Position numbers and translations under genes: made by a program. Of a stretch of DNA of 64,000 nucleotides, positions 22,347-34,605 are shown one piece after another (the first letter of the stretch is position 1; the number at the start of each line of letters is the position of its first letter). Location: contig NC_092680.1 of assembly GCF_964355755.1 (NCBI RefSeq), positions 19,753,001 to 19,817,000 of the forward strand, given 5' to 3'. The DNA comes from Antedon mediterranea (Eukaryota > Echinodermata > Crinoidea > Comatulida > Antedonidae). The notes below the pieces were generated by a model, which was given only the letters and a program-made list of their open reading frames with translations, was not told the origin of the DNA and ran no database searches.

Positions 22347-24124
22347 ATGCCTAGCACTATAATAACTGAAATGGATCGGAATTCTACCAACAGCTTAGAC
22401 GAGCATCAGCGAAACCTAGGAATGCAAAGTCTAGCTTTAGATTTTTCTATGTTGAACATGGCACAGCAAAATGGAAATCTAAGTGGAGGAGAAGACGACG
22501 TTTCTTTCGATGGAATAAATAGGAAAAGTTGTAATATGACTGAATGTGTTCCAGTCCCTAGTTCAGAACATGTTGCTGAAATCGTTGGAAGGCAAGGTAA
22601 ATAAAATCAGAAATTATTTTTTGTTTTATTGCAGGTCGATGTCGGAACACCACAAAACCGCGTGGTGTGTAGGCTAGCATGCAGTAGATGAAATGTTGGT
22701 TTTGTGTGTGCGCCATGATGATGATGCTTTGTTCTGGAATGTCGTATGGCTAAACGCGCTGACTGTACTCGTTATCCGAACACACCCTTTGAATTTTAAC
22801 ACTTTCTATCTTTTTAGGATGCAAAATAAAAGCTCTGCGTGCAAAAACAAATACATATATCAAAACGCCAGTACGTGGTGAAGAACCAGTGTTTGTTGTG
22901 ACTGGCAGGAAGGAAGACGTTGCGGCTGCAAAAAGGGAAATTCTATCAGCTGCAGAGCATTTCAGCCAAATACGTGCAAGTAGGAGAAATCAACAGGGTA
23001 CAGCACCAACAAATGGTCATTCAACGACAGGTCTTAGTCAGGGTCAACCTCCACCAAACATCCCAGGTCAAATTACAATTCAAGTGAGAGTTCCATACCG
23101 TGTAGTTGGATTAGTCGTAGGCCCAAAAGGTGCTACTATCAAACGCATACAACAACAAACGCATACCTACATTGTAACGCCTAGCCGTGATAATGAGCCA
23201 GTTTTTGAAGTAACCGGAATGCCAGAAAATACCGAAAGAGCAAGAGAGGAAATCGAAGCACACATTGCTATGCGCACCGGAGGGCTCGTTGATTCAATTA
23301 TTCCAGAGGACAATGATTTTGCTACTAATGGAAAAGACAGTGGTATTTTATTGTCCGAGCTTGGTTCTGTAGGACTATTTAAAGGCACTGGAAATTCGGC
23401 TTTTACTCCATTAATTGGCAATGCAAAGGCTGGACTTTCTAGAAACAGCAGTTCCAGTAGTGATTCCGGTATGTTTTTTCCAACATCGACCAGCTCAACA
23501 ACGACCCTTACAGATTTCCCAGCTACAAAAACCATAGAATTTTCCAGCACAAAAGAATTCAATAACAGTTATCCTTTTGGATTATTTGATTGTCAATCTC
23601 CTGATCTTGGAATAGATTCTCCAGGATTTGATCCGCTCGTTGGAAACCCTTGGCATGATTTAAATCGTTGTAGTAATGCATTGTTCGGTGGATTGATAAG
23701 CAACTCGAACCCAAACGGTATGCGTCGAAAAAGCAGCGGAAGTTTGGGAATCACAAATCTGCAGGTGAATGAAGGCAACGACCATCCCCCTGCCAGGCGT
23801 ATCCACAGTGATCCGCTCGACGGGGGTTTAACGTCTCTTCCAGCCTTCAATGCGATTCCCATGCCACCGTCGTTCTCCACCTCCAATTCAACCGGTTCCA
23901 ACAGTGCTTCGACGAGTCCAACCAACTCCACTGGATCTAGTAACAGCCAGCGAAAGCCCAAGGAATGTTACGTATGCTCGGAAAATGAGGTTGTTGCTGC
24001 GCTTGTTCCGTGCGGCCATAATTTATTCTGTATGGACTGCGCTAAACAAGTCCTAGATAAATTACCCGCGGAATGCCCGGTTTGTTTCCAGCAAGTTAAC
24101 CAAGCCATTCGCATAATTTCCTAA
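22347..24124 (+). CDS. mex3: MEX3-type RNA-binding protein: two KH domains plus RING finger
   Basis: The coding sequence joins 22347-22596 and 22818-24124 (518 residues). The 221-bp intron (GTAAAT...TTTTTAG) splits the Gly codon of the GXXG loop in KH1, giving GRQG followed by [17 protein letters not shown]1 spans about residues 66-130 (GRQG 81-84) and KH2 about 168-237 (GPKG 185-188). A Ser/Thr/Asn-rich linker follows, and a C3HC4 RING closes the protein (C467, C470, C482, H484, C488, C491, C503, C506). MEX3 proteins bind mRNA 3' UTRs post-transcriptionally and act as RING E3 ligases in cytoplasm and nucleus. The start is chosen because MPS at the N-terminus matches the family and it is the first ATG after the promoter. 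RRIHSDP (S414) resembles a 14-3-3 site. Reading into the intron would stop after GRQGK. Confidence 0.97.
22597..22817 (+). other. mex3: mex3 intron inside KH1
   Basis: A phase-1 intron of 221 bp begins GTAAATAAAATC and ends with a pyrimidine-rich TTTCTATCTTTTTAG. Its position, directly within the KH1 GXXG loop codon, matches the single coding-region intron of vertebrate MEX3 genes. It contains no repeat and no coding sequence. Confidence 0.93.
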
Positions 24125-26880
24125 CTAGTTATATAGTAGTATTACAGTTTGTATTTTAGCTGCATTTATAGTACTTTGATCAAATAAAAATAATTAAAAC
24201 GAGATTTATAATTATTCTTGATCAGGTTCATAGATATGATATTGAAATAATAATAATTATAATAATAGATTAAGAATTTCTCGCCGTGTTTAAAGCAAAA
24301 GATGTTGTCATTGTATTTGAGAACTTTTGAAAGATATTTTATTCTTGGAGACTATTTCATACTAAGACATTTTACAAAGTAAAATGATTTAATTTTTCTT
24401 CATTATGCTCTTGGTCTATTGTACATGTATGTTGCCGTTATTATTGTATAGGCCTCAAATTTGTATGTGTAATTAGTGTATTTTTTGTATTGTGAAAAAG
24501 TGTGTACATTTACGATGCTTTGTGTTGGGACTAACAGTTAAAGATTTACTTTTCAGAGATATATTTTACCCAGCAAATATTTTATAGTCCAAATATAAAA
24601 CTTATTTTATTGTATTGTATTAAAACAACTTTAAAAAATAGAAAAAAAAATATGGCCTATAGCGGTCACAAAGTAGAGAATGGTATGCATAATTCACTAT
24701 AAAGTTTGGACAAGCAGAGCTTGTACGTATCTATGAATTATTTTTATCAATATTATTTACAAAACAGTTCTGTATATGTAGGTATAAAAAAAAATTTTTG
24801 ACCAAATATTCCATGTTTTAAATATAAACTTAGGTATTGAGAAAGTAAATGCAAATATTTTATTTTTGTTTGGTCATGTTATAAAATGACCTATGTTATG
24901 CCTGATATAGTATTTGCCTAAACATTTTTAAGAATTTTAAATTGTTCAGAGTTTATTTTTTAAGTGATAAAAAGTTGAAGTATGGTAATTAAGGTGTTGC
25001 GATTAACGATTGTGTGCTGTTTTCTATACTGTCCCCTAAACACGGATAAACTAAGCAAATTTACAAGAGAAATGAGGGTCCCATGAATGCAATTTTTCTC
25101 TCAAGAAAAAGATGTTATTTTTATAGTTGTGATAACAAATATGAGTGTTTAACTTCGTTGTCATTTTTCATGTTTAGTACTAAAACATTTTTATGTGCAA
25201 CCAGTGTAAAAAATTATATGTAATTTTTCTAATTAACATAGTGTTTGGCTCATACGTTCCTGTCCATTTATCCATACAATTTTTCTATAGTTAAATTAAA
25301 TCATATATATTATATATATAGCATATGACTTTTGAAAAGATGCTCATTATGTCCAGTAGACGATAGCAAATACAGTAATACATATATCTATGTTTAATAA
25401 ATCTTGGGTTAATGTGACGTTATAAGTTTGAAATATTATGCTCTAATCAGTCTTCCATTTATGGATATGCTTGGCTGGCTCAGTATTGCATGTCTAGCCC
25501 TTAACTGGCAAACTGCAATTATCACACTACATAATGTATACAATAAAAATGCTCTATTGCACCCGGTTTCTTTCACAACAACATATAAACCTCAGATTTA
25601 TTATTCGTATAGTATATTATATTTAAATACATGTTTTATTTTTGGAAGAAAAAGTTAATTTACAAAAAAATACACCTTGTGTTAAACTATTTTATTAAAA
25701 AAAAATATTGGATGGGAACATTTTTTATAATTTTTTTACTATTTAATTTTAGATATTTGTATTTAATAGCTTAATTTTAAAAATTGTTACTTAAGGAAAT
25801 TTATTTATGGGACAGAACTCTGCGGTTTCTCTGAAACTAGATAACGTACTAAAACTCAAAGTAATAGTATTGTGCATATTTTTTTATGATAATTTTTGTA
25901 GTTGAATAAAGAGTGCCAAGGGTAAAAGATTAACTGCTGTCTGTATAGGACTACGTACTGTACGCTTGTACAATGTAAAGAATAATATTTACTTCAATGA
26001 TGTGTATAGGTGATTAGTAATTTATAAGGTACCTTTATCATCATGGGGCAAACAAACCTTTGGACTAATCATTTCCGCAGGATAATTATCAATTAGCAGT
26101 ATGGTATTTATTACTGTAGTCTATACAACAGCATTTTTTCTATTGCCTAGTATAGTTTATCTTTTTAAATGTAATATGAAAAACTGGTGGTATATTGGAC
26201 ATTGGTCTTAATTGCCCAGACAATTTAGTTTAAATAATTCTATATATATCTACCTATTCATATTTAAATACAGAGTTTTTATGAAATATACCTATATAAA
26301 ACTAGTTTGTATTATATAAATTTCTGGTGTTTTAAAATGCGTTAAATTTTTGTTACGAGGTAATATTGGTGATTATCCGCACTAGAGCAACCACGAAAGA
26401 ACAAAATGCCAAACGCTAGTTTATAGTCTTTCTTCGGCTGCACAAGTGAACGCAGCCATGTCGTAGCCTTTGGCTGCACAAGTGAACGCAGCCATGTCGT
26501 AGCCTTTGGCTATATATTCCTAGCCTAACTTAAGCCATTCCTAGTCCGATTTAGATTTCAAAATAACTATATATTAACTCATTTACCGAGGGTGGTGAGC
26601 GTATGAAATACTATTTTAAAATACATATTTTACTTGTACTGTAGTAGCTTTGGTCGGGTGCTTTGTTTCCTCTAGGCTAGGACTACAAAAAAGTCTTGCC
26701 ACAATAATTCTGAACACAAAAAATAATAAGAAAAGTATAATGATTTGTGAAGCAATTAAGAAATTTCATCTGATTTTTACAGTATTATTTTTATTATTTA
26801 TTTAGCATTTTATACATACAGATACAAATGTTTATTATTCAAATTCATTGTTATTGATATATGTTGATATAAAATAAAAT
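24125..26880 (+). other. mex3: mex3 3' UTR and downstream DNA
   Basis: After the TAA the sequence is very A/T-rich. AATAAA occurs at 24183-24188, 25396-25401, 25905-25910 and 26873-26878, so transcripts of quite different 3' UTR length are possible. MEX3 mRNAs in other animals have long 3' UTRs. No second gene is visible here. Where the transcript actually ends cannot be decided from sequence alone. Confidence 0.5.
26436..26507. repeat. Exact tandem duplication of a 36-bp hairpin unit
   Basis: Two identical 36-bp units sit at 26436-26471 and 26472-26507. Each starts GGCTGCACAAGTGAACGCAG and continues CCATGTCGTAGCCTTT. Inside each unit GGCTGC pairs with GCAGCC across a short loop. It is a CG-richer island in AT-rich DNA downstream of mex3. 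Confidence 0.9.
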
Positions 26881-27450
26881 GTGAAACTCAAATATTTTGT
26901 TATTTTGTTCAATCATTTTAGTGTTTTGAAGTGTACAGTATTTCAATTCAGCGGAATAATTGCAATTATGAAACTGAAAACAAAACCAATGTACAATACT
27001 TTATATTTGTAGTGAATTTAATTACATAAAGAAAGGTATTTTTTGTTGGTTTTAGCGAGTACGATCACTGCCGAAGAAGACTATTGTAGTTTTCGCTTTA
27101 CCGTTGGATTCAGCCTGAAGAAATTGGACAGAAGGTGTTGCTAAATACTGCAGAAGTTGATTATTATACGTATAAAGATGACCACCATTTTAATCGAGTA
27201 AAAGTACTGGTAACTTTAATGCAGCCCTGCTTTAATGCCTGGTTTTCAATGGCAATTGTCATTGATAGAAAAACTGTCCTATAAAAGAATAAAAATTGTT
27301 TAAATACTGTATTAATAAATGTTCAGTATTTTTTCTCGTCCTTGTCCAATGATGCTATTCTATATACAGTATTTCAAATACTGTACATTACTCCCTGAAT
27401 AACATGCATATTAATATTGTTATCTACTATCTATAAAAAATATAGCGCAA

Positions 27451-27609
27451 CTAATCTGGCCACATGAATGGTTGATTCGCGCAAATATATTCTCTAATGG
27501 AAAACAGCCTGGATTCTTCCCGATTTTTATTACAATTCGTGGCCGTTAGTTCCTGTGGGGTTATGCTATAGTAGGTAAAATTATTCATTATTTTGGTGGG
27601 GCTGTCGGC
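27451..27609 (-). CDS. Candidate terminal exon, product not recognised
   Basis: On the - strand CCAAATTCAG precedes an open frame that starts ADSPTKIMNNFTYYS, continues ITPQELTATNCNK and ends ANQPFMWPD before TAG at 27451. The stretch is about 44% GC against about 30% around it. No family is recognised. Other candidate exons on the same strand (28823-29011, 33531-33815) do not join to it in phase. A chance open frame is possible. Confidence 0.22.
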   Translation of the reverse strand, partial: ADSPTKIMNNFTYYSITPQELTATNCNKNREESRLFSIREYICANQPFMWPD

Positions 27610-28334
27610 CTGAATTTGGCATATCAATGAAATATCCGGCAATCAGTTTTCCAAAAATAACCATTCCTTGAAGAGTTTAATTGTCCGATACTGGAGTAAA
27701 ATTCTATACAATTCTATATTGTATTGTGTACATTCTATGCATAGTGTACATAGCTGTTTATTTACTCTATATATTTAATATACCTCTAGTACTTGATAAG
27801 ATCCCTATCAGAAAGCCAGCCAGCCAACCGTCTTTCCTTTACATTGAATCTGTGGTAATAAAACTTTACAACAAAGGTCGAATTATAATATCATACACAA
27901 ATGGAAAAAAGCACTGATTTTCACATTATGGTTTTAATTTTAATGGAAAATATTGTTTGCATTAAAGGGATAATGTTTCGTTATTGGATATTGAAATTAA
28001 ACAATATTAATGTTGTCTTTAAAATATTAATATTTAATAGTGAAACCACATGTTTCAAAATATGCATCTTTTGTATCCAATATAATCCTAAATTATACTG
28101 AACATATTCAATAATTTTATAAAAATTTGTCTGCCTAGAAATTCCATACAGGTGTTTCTTAAATTTGATAAATCATTGATTTGATTGAAGGTATGGCTAT
28201 GTTTGTGCATTTTGTTGAGGTCAAAAGAAGTCAAATAGGCTAGTGAAATAGTAATGTAATTTACATTTTTACCGTCTTAAATAATTACAGAGCATTGTGT
28301 ATGCCAATATAAGAAGGAAAAAGAAGGGTGGGGG

Positions 28335-28380
28335 TGGGGGCGGAATTTATCAAAGTGATATCCCTCCCCCCCCCCCCCCA
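28335..28380. repeat. G-run and C-run pair
   Basis: GGGTGGGGGTGGGGGCGGAA is followed about 20 bases later by CCCTCC and a run of about 13 C. The two could pair as a hairpin, or the G side could form a quadruplex. Homopolymer length may be inaccurate. Confidence 0.7.
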
Positions 28381-28822
28381 TCATCCCAAACCTAGACGTA
28401 TGTAGAGTAGAAAGTTCTGTACATCGTTTATTTTTAGGATACATGTCTACGGTATTTCAGAAGAAGGTAATGATGATAGATTCATTAGGCAATGTTATTA
28501 CGTTTTTTTTAAACAATCTGACTGATTTAACAAAATAGTTAATTAATTTTACTTCACTACGTAAGTGTATTATTCATTCTCCCAGGCACGTTTCACTCAG
28601 ACGCAACATTGAGTTTATTAATTAAACCGCAGATTTATATGATCTGTTATTAACCACTGGATTTATTCCTCTTATGCATTGTGAATAAAGAGTATAGGTA
28701 ATTTGCATAATAACCTCATGCATACAAAATACATATTATTTTTTTATATCTTCCCCGTTCCAAAAACAATCTAACCAGTCATAATGAATCATGAATTGTA
28801 ATAGCCAGTGAAAATGGTTGAT

Positions 28823-29011
28823 TTAATTACACGTAAGATTTTTGTCGATAGATTGCCTAGCGGCATCGGAGATGGTGAGGCTGTGCCGGAGAATCCCATA
28901 TATTGAAGCCAACAGATCAATAACACTTCGCATGGATTCGACCAGAACAATGGCATGATGTTCCACATTTACATATTTTTCATTTGTGCGTGCAAGTTGC
29001 TTATAACTTGC
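28823..29011 (-). CDS. Candidate exon, product not recognised
   Basis: On the - strand a consensus acceptor (CTTCATCACGTCCGCAG) opens into 62 codons ending at TAA 28823-28825. A donor-like GTGTAA or GTAATT also lies at 28832 or 28830, so the exon could be internal. The peptide starts ASYKQLARTNEKYVNVEHHA and continues IVLVESMRSVIDLLASIYGI. It is strongly amphipathic-helical in character. GC is near 46%, well above the flanks. No family is recognised. It is one of the better unassigned exon candidates in the window. Confidence 0.33.
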   Translation of the reverse strand, partial: ASYKQLARTNEKYVNVEHHAIVLVESMRSVIDLLASIYGILRHSLTISDAARQSIDKNLTCN

Positions 29012-30243
29012 CTGCGGACGTGATGAAGGGATCAGAAATTGTTATGGCTCCCATAGGTTGTTTTCTCATCCATAAATGACATAATATTCAGTAATATAAA
29101 ACAGAAATGCGAGAATTTGTAAAGAAGACAATATCAAATTATTATTTTACATATTACTATAGCATCTGCCTAGAGTAGAATAGTACAGTATAAACATCAG
29201 ATTTTTAAAACCTAATATTGGTATTTTGACTTTGATGTCAATAAAAGATTACAAAGGACTTTTATGTTCAGTTCTCAACCATCTGCTCAAATTTCAAGGC
29301 CAATAAATTCACTTTTTTGGTTTGTGTTTTGAAGGTTCATTTTATTTTTATTTCCACATAAAATGGGGGAAATTTTGTTAAGACACAAGTTCATAGTTTT
29401 GATTGCAATAACTATTAGTAATAATAATAATATTAGTGAAATTATTGGAAATATCACATTTTGTTATAATATGCCATAGTTTAGGTTTGTATTAGATCAT
29501 ACGACTTTCTCAATGTAAAACATAAAAAACATTAACTCCCCCCTAAAATTAAAACAGCAAAACAACAAAAACCTCAACCAAAACAGAAAAAAAAGCCCCT
29601 GTGAATAACCCTATATTTCAATGTAATTATGGTAGTATGTATTGCAATACCCAACAACAATTGAAATGTAATTATACTACAGCTGTGTCTTAATACATGG
29701 TGTTTAGACCTATTATTAGTAAGGTTTTGCTAATTCGTCTATGGTTTTACAGTGTAGGCCTATTATCATTGACAATGAATCTTCTTTTGTTGGCTTTCTT
29801 CCAACTTTAGTACTGTACCTGGTAAATGAATAGCAGAGAACATGCAAACAAAGAAAAATCAACAAACAATAGGTGATGATGTCACAAAAACAAGTGTAGG
29901 ATGATAGTGGAAACACACTGGAATTATACTGTATGAATACAGTGGTTTAGTGATGTAATTGTTTTTGTTAATGACTCATCGTTCTGTGTGTATACTGGTG
30001 GAATCATAAGTAGTTCACTTATGATGTAATGATTTGTCACTAGTTAAGTCAATACTAATGAAATGTACAGTATTTAATTGTGAATAATTAATTCATCAGG
30101 GTCTAGTATGAGACTTGGGCCTGGTTAATAGAAACACAATTTAGTTAATCATTAACTAAAAGAAAAAATGAATTTTCTTGCTTTAAAAACAACCAAATTA
30201 TTTTTTTTTGTATTGTATAGTGTAATGTGTTTCACAACCTTAA
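29012..30243. other. AT-rich non-coding DNA
   Basis: No gene, repeat family or RNA gene is recognised. The short open frame on the - strand at 29716-29916 has no supporting feature. Confidence 0.4.
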
Positions 30244-31577
30244 TAGCCTGGGTGCAGAACAATTATTATACACATTTGCGGGAAAAAAGTATAGGAAAAT
30301 TTTTTTTTTGTTTTTCTAATAGAGTATACCATATAGAATGTCAGAAAAAAAATCCCCATTCCAGGGTCTTGGGGAAAATTTTTTATGGCACTTTTAAATT
30401 TTGGCCTATATAACACACACAAATTCCTATTAACATACACAAATACCTATATATAGGGGATAGGGAAAATCAATTAACAGTTTTTGTTACTTGCAGTTGT
30501 GTTTTAATGATTAAAATTAGTAGAGGCTTACTTTAATAACTACTTCTCATAGTAGTTGATGAATCAAGTCGATACGATGACATCATCATGCCAGAATCCA
30601 ATATGGCGTCCGATTTGGCGGGAAAAACAGGGTATTGCTAAACCCCCGCAAACCCCTGGAAACCTCCAAAAAAACATAGAAAACCCCACCGAACCGACAT
30701 AAAAGTGATTGAATCATGGAGTGTACACCACACTGGGTATGTCCATGTAAAAAAAAATTAAAATTTCTACTGTTAACTACTTATTTTTGGGATAAAACGT
30801 CATTTTTTGGTTAAAAATTAGCAATCATTTTTTACCAGAAAATGATGTTTTACCCCAAAAATAAGTAGTTAACAGTAGAAATTTTATTTTTTTAAAACAT
30901 GGATATACCCAGTGGGTCGTACACTACATGATTCAATCACTTTTATTATGTTGGTTCGGTGGGGTTTGCTATGTTTTTTTGGAGGTTTGCAGGGTTTAGC
31001 AATCATTTTTGACCAAAAAAGGATGTTTTGCCCCAAAAATAAGTAGTTAACAGTAGAAATTTAATTTTTTTTTTTTCATGGATATACCCAGTGGGTCGTA
31101 CACTACATGATTCAATCACTTTTATGTTGGTTCGGTGGGGGTTTGCTATGTTATTTTGGAGGTTTCCAGGGGTTTGCGGGGGTTCAGCAATACCCTGTTT
31201 TTTCCGCCAAATTGGACGCCATATTGGATTCTGGCATGATGATGTCATTGTTATGGACTCGATTTATCAACTACTATGAGAAGTAGTTATTAAAGTAAGC
31301 CTCAGCTAATTTTAATAATCGTAACACAACTCCAAGTTAAAAAAAACGTGAATTGGTTTTCCCTATCCCCTATATATAGGTATTTGTGTGTGTTACCGTA
31401 ATAGGCATTTGTGTGTGTTATATAGGCCAAAATTTAAAAGTGCCGTAAAAAATTTTCCCCAAGACCCTGGGATGGGGATTTTTTTTCTGACATTCTATAT
31501 GGTATACTCTATCAGAAAAAAAAGAAAAAAATTTTCCTATACTTTTTTCCCGCAAAATTTGTACTGCACCCAGGCTA
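30244..31577. mobile_element. 1.33-kb foldback element with TAA flanks
   Basis: The ends TAGCCTGGGTGCAG and CTGCACCCAGGCTA are flanked by TAA at 30241-30243 and 31578-31580. Almost the whole length is an inverted repeat. The left arm runs to about 30830 and the right arm from about 31000. Both share GAAAAAAGTATAGGAAAATT, CCCTATCCCCTATATATAGG, CATGATGATGTCAT-like and GCGGGGGTTTGC-like blocks. A third partial copy of the right-arm sequence (about 30818-31005) fills the centre. No transposase is encoded. The TWA flank fits PIF/Harbinger mobilisation. Confidence 0.85.
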
Positions 31578-33530
31578 TAACTGTAAGTGGCTTAACTGTA
31601 TCATATGTTCTATTCAGTATGATGTTCTTCTTAGTATAACATTCTGCATGACACTGTTGAGACAACCATTCTATTGAAAACATGTTGCGAATTACAATTC
31701 TCATTTTTATCCGAAATATGAATTAAACAGCAGTTTTGAAGAATACAAAAAAATGCTTAGCTACTGTTTTTAAATTTCTCTTCACTTATTTCAATATTTT
31801 ATTTCTTTGTTAAAAATAAAAATGCTTTTATAGGCCTATTATTATTATTATTATTGTTATTCTGTATAAAAAAAAATCTAAGAAAAATTTTGCTTTTGCC
31901 CAAGAGAGGCCTCAATTCCAGATTGAACCATGAAGTAACATTTGAAAATTGTGTTTTATGAAATCATATTTTTGTAATACTGTAGTGCGTTTGAAGGACC
32001 ACACTATATAATAAGTTTTCCCATAAATATATCTATGGTTGACTTTCGCTTTACCTTTTTGTGTTTTTAAATCCTTAGAATTTAAATAATATTAATTTTG
32101 AATAAAATAAAAATGAAATGGGCCTGGACCACCTAAATTGAGAAAAGAAAATAAATCCCTCGCGACAAACCATATCTATTTAGATCAAGTTGTTTTTTTC
32201 TATAGAATTTTCAACTATTGAGAAGTACACAAAGGAGTGTAAAGAACCCTGTTGTGCTGACTACTGGCACTGAGTTCTTTGTGGTTGATTTTAGCCCCAA
32301 GGGTTTAATGCAATCCTGCTTTTCAATCCAATCTTTTGTGAGGTAGATGAACAATTCAAGCAGACTCCACAAATATAAAGGTCTTGTAAATACACAGACA
32401 CACTGTAATAGGCTGTGTAAATGCATTAAATTAATTGGAGTTCGGATTTGTTTATATAATTATTTCGAATCGCACACAAAAGCAGCATAAGAGATTATTT
32501 TTCAACAAGGTTTTTAAGTGTTATTCTTTTTTTCAGAAAATGTTACAATTAATAATGCTTATTAATAAAGATATATTGTTCCCCTAAACTTTTTTTCCTT
32601 TTTATTTTTTTTCCATTTGAATTTCACATAATAGTTATTCACTTTGATAAAATACTGGATCATAAAAAAATGTATTTACCTGAAAAAAATGTAATTCAAA
32701 GCAAAAAATACTTAAATTATCTGTCAGACAATGGTTTTTGGTTAAAATTAAACGTTTCTCTTGTCTTGCTATAAGTGAAATAATTTTGTGTTTGTTTTTT
32801 TACAGAAGTGAATAACTTTATTAAAACATCATCATCTCTATACAACTCTTTGGGACACCCCTAATAACACTTTTCTATGAAACAAACAAGGGCCAGCAGT
32901 ATATGTTTTTGCATTACGTTCAACCCATATTCCCCTATTTGGTCCCAAATTCTGCTACAAACTTATGCACATAGCTCTATTGCTAATCAATAGTTCATCA
33001 ATTCATAATGTTCAAGCCGGAAAAATTTAAATTATAAATATTCAGGATTGATGGCTCATTAAACAGAACAAAACTGTCTTTACAGAGAAGGGTGTTTTAT
33101 ACAGCCAACCCTTATGATAAAACCTATAAAAAGCTATTCATTTTACACATTAATCAAAATGTCAATAGCAACCATTTCAGGGAATATTTTCAATGCAAAA
33201 ATTGGAATTTCACGAATTATTCAGGAATTTGTTTGTAAATCTATTATTAATAACCTGATTCAAATCATTAAATGCTTTTTTTACCAATATATAATTTAAA
33301 TTATTAAACTATAATGTCAAAAGTATGATATTTTTTATTTGCATTAAATATAACTTGCTTGTATCTATAGATAGTAATTGTGTATACTAAAAACCATATA
33401 AAAATATCTCATATTATTGTACTTTTATACCGATACGATCCTGTATTGGAATTTTTAACACACTGTTGGGTCTTGAATAAATAAATAAAATAATGCTTCA
33501 ACCATGGAGCTATACATTTAAAGGTCCCTG
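31578..33530. other. AT-rich non-coding DNA with a dispersed repeat
   Basis: The segment 32745-32830 is the inverted relative of 5266-5350. An open stretch on the - strand at 32211-32426 is moderately GC-rich, but no splice sites or family were supported. About 33440-33490 ends GTTGGGTCTTGAATAAATAAATAAA and looks like a retroelement tail. Confidence 0.4.
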
Positions 33531-33815
33531 CTACAACCATGTGTTTTTAGTAAGTTGGCCCTCACGTTGTGTGTATGCCTGTAAGCTGCTGGCTGGTGGA
33601 GGAAATTGTCCAAGGAAGACATTTGAAGTAATATAAAGTCGAGGATTTCCTGAGAGATTTATAACAGCCTCATGTGTTTTTGTTAGTCCTCTGTGTTTTC
33701 GAAAAGCTTTGTCCCCAGATATTGAATAGTGATTGGCGTTTGAACAAAGCCAATATTTGTAGGAAAGACACGCGTAGTTAACATTACAACTGATGTATCC
33801 ATGTAATGCAATGGA
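33531..33815 (-). CDS. Candidate coding stretch, product not recognised
   Basis: Ninety-four sense codons are open on the - strand before TAG at 33531-33533, with no obvious initiating ATG. The second half is the more protein-like: THEAVINLSGNPRLYITSN, then VFLGQFPPPASSLQAYTQ and REGQLTKNTWL. GC in 33531-33680 is about 45%. A different - strand frame is open at 33683-33922 and overlaps it, so an exon boundary or an old frameshift near 33690-33720 is possible. No family is recognised. Confidence 0.25.
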   Translation of the reverse strand, partial: SIALHGYISCNVNYACLSYKYWLCSNANHYSISGDKAFRKHRGLTKTHEAVINLSGNPRLYITSNVFLGQFPPPASSLQAYTQREGQLTKNTWL

Positions 33816-34605
33816 TTAGTATTAAAGTGATGTTGTACAGGTACGTGTTTTTGTCTATGGATCTCGCAATACTGATCGATTGACCTTTTATAAATGTACA
33901 GTACACATTTAATTTTACTCATCTTGAGGAAAATAACCTCATTATATCAATAAGAAAATCCTCCATAAGATGTAGCTATAGTATTACATTTTAGTGAACT
34001 TATTATGTATTTAAATCTATAAATAGACTCAGTTTGACCTTTGATGTAGTAATGTATTTAAATCTATAAATAGAATCATTACTGTATGACCAAGTACTAC
34101 TTTTCTGTTTACTTTGTTTTAGGCCAAATATATATATATATATTTCCTCGTCTTTATCGTTTCAAATTAATTAATTCAACTTCAGTATATCCCCGGTCGG
34201 TTTAGAATTCATATTCTGTGCCTGATGTTTTTATATACACAGTACTTGTTAAGCGTCATCCCCCTCCTAATTTTGTAGTGACTCTCCAAAAAAATTTGGT
34301 TTATATCGCAACATGAATTACTAATATTCGAGTAGTACAGTATTTATATAAATCTATGAAATATTTGCTCAAAATAATGTGAGGATACTCCTTCCCCTTT
34401 TTTTGTATGAGACCCCTTCCATTACCCTACACCCCCGGCCCCTGCCCCTCCCTAACCTGGAATCAAAAAGACAGTATTAGTTTTGTGGTTGTTTGTTTGC
34501 AAAGCAATGCCCTATTTAATATTTATTAATAGGCATATTTTGATTTTAAGCATCTTAAATTTATAAGATAACATGATAACCTGTCATTATTTTTCATAAT
34601 ATTAG

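Noticed and set aside
23167-23961. Open frames antisense to mex3 exon 2
   Set aside because: They mirror the codon pattern of the real gene and have no independent support.
30168-31639. Open frames such as the two related IFFLTFYMVYSIRK-containing peptides
   Set aside because: They lie in opposite arms of the foldback element and are the same inverted-repeat sequence read twice.
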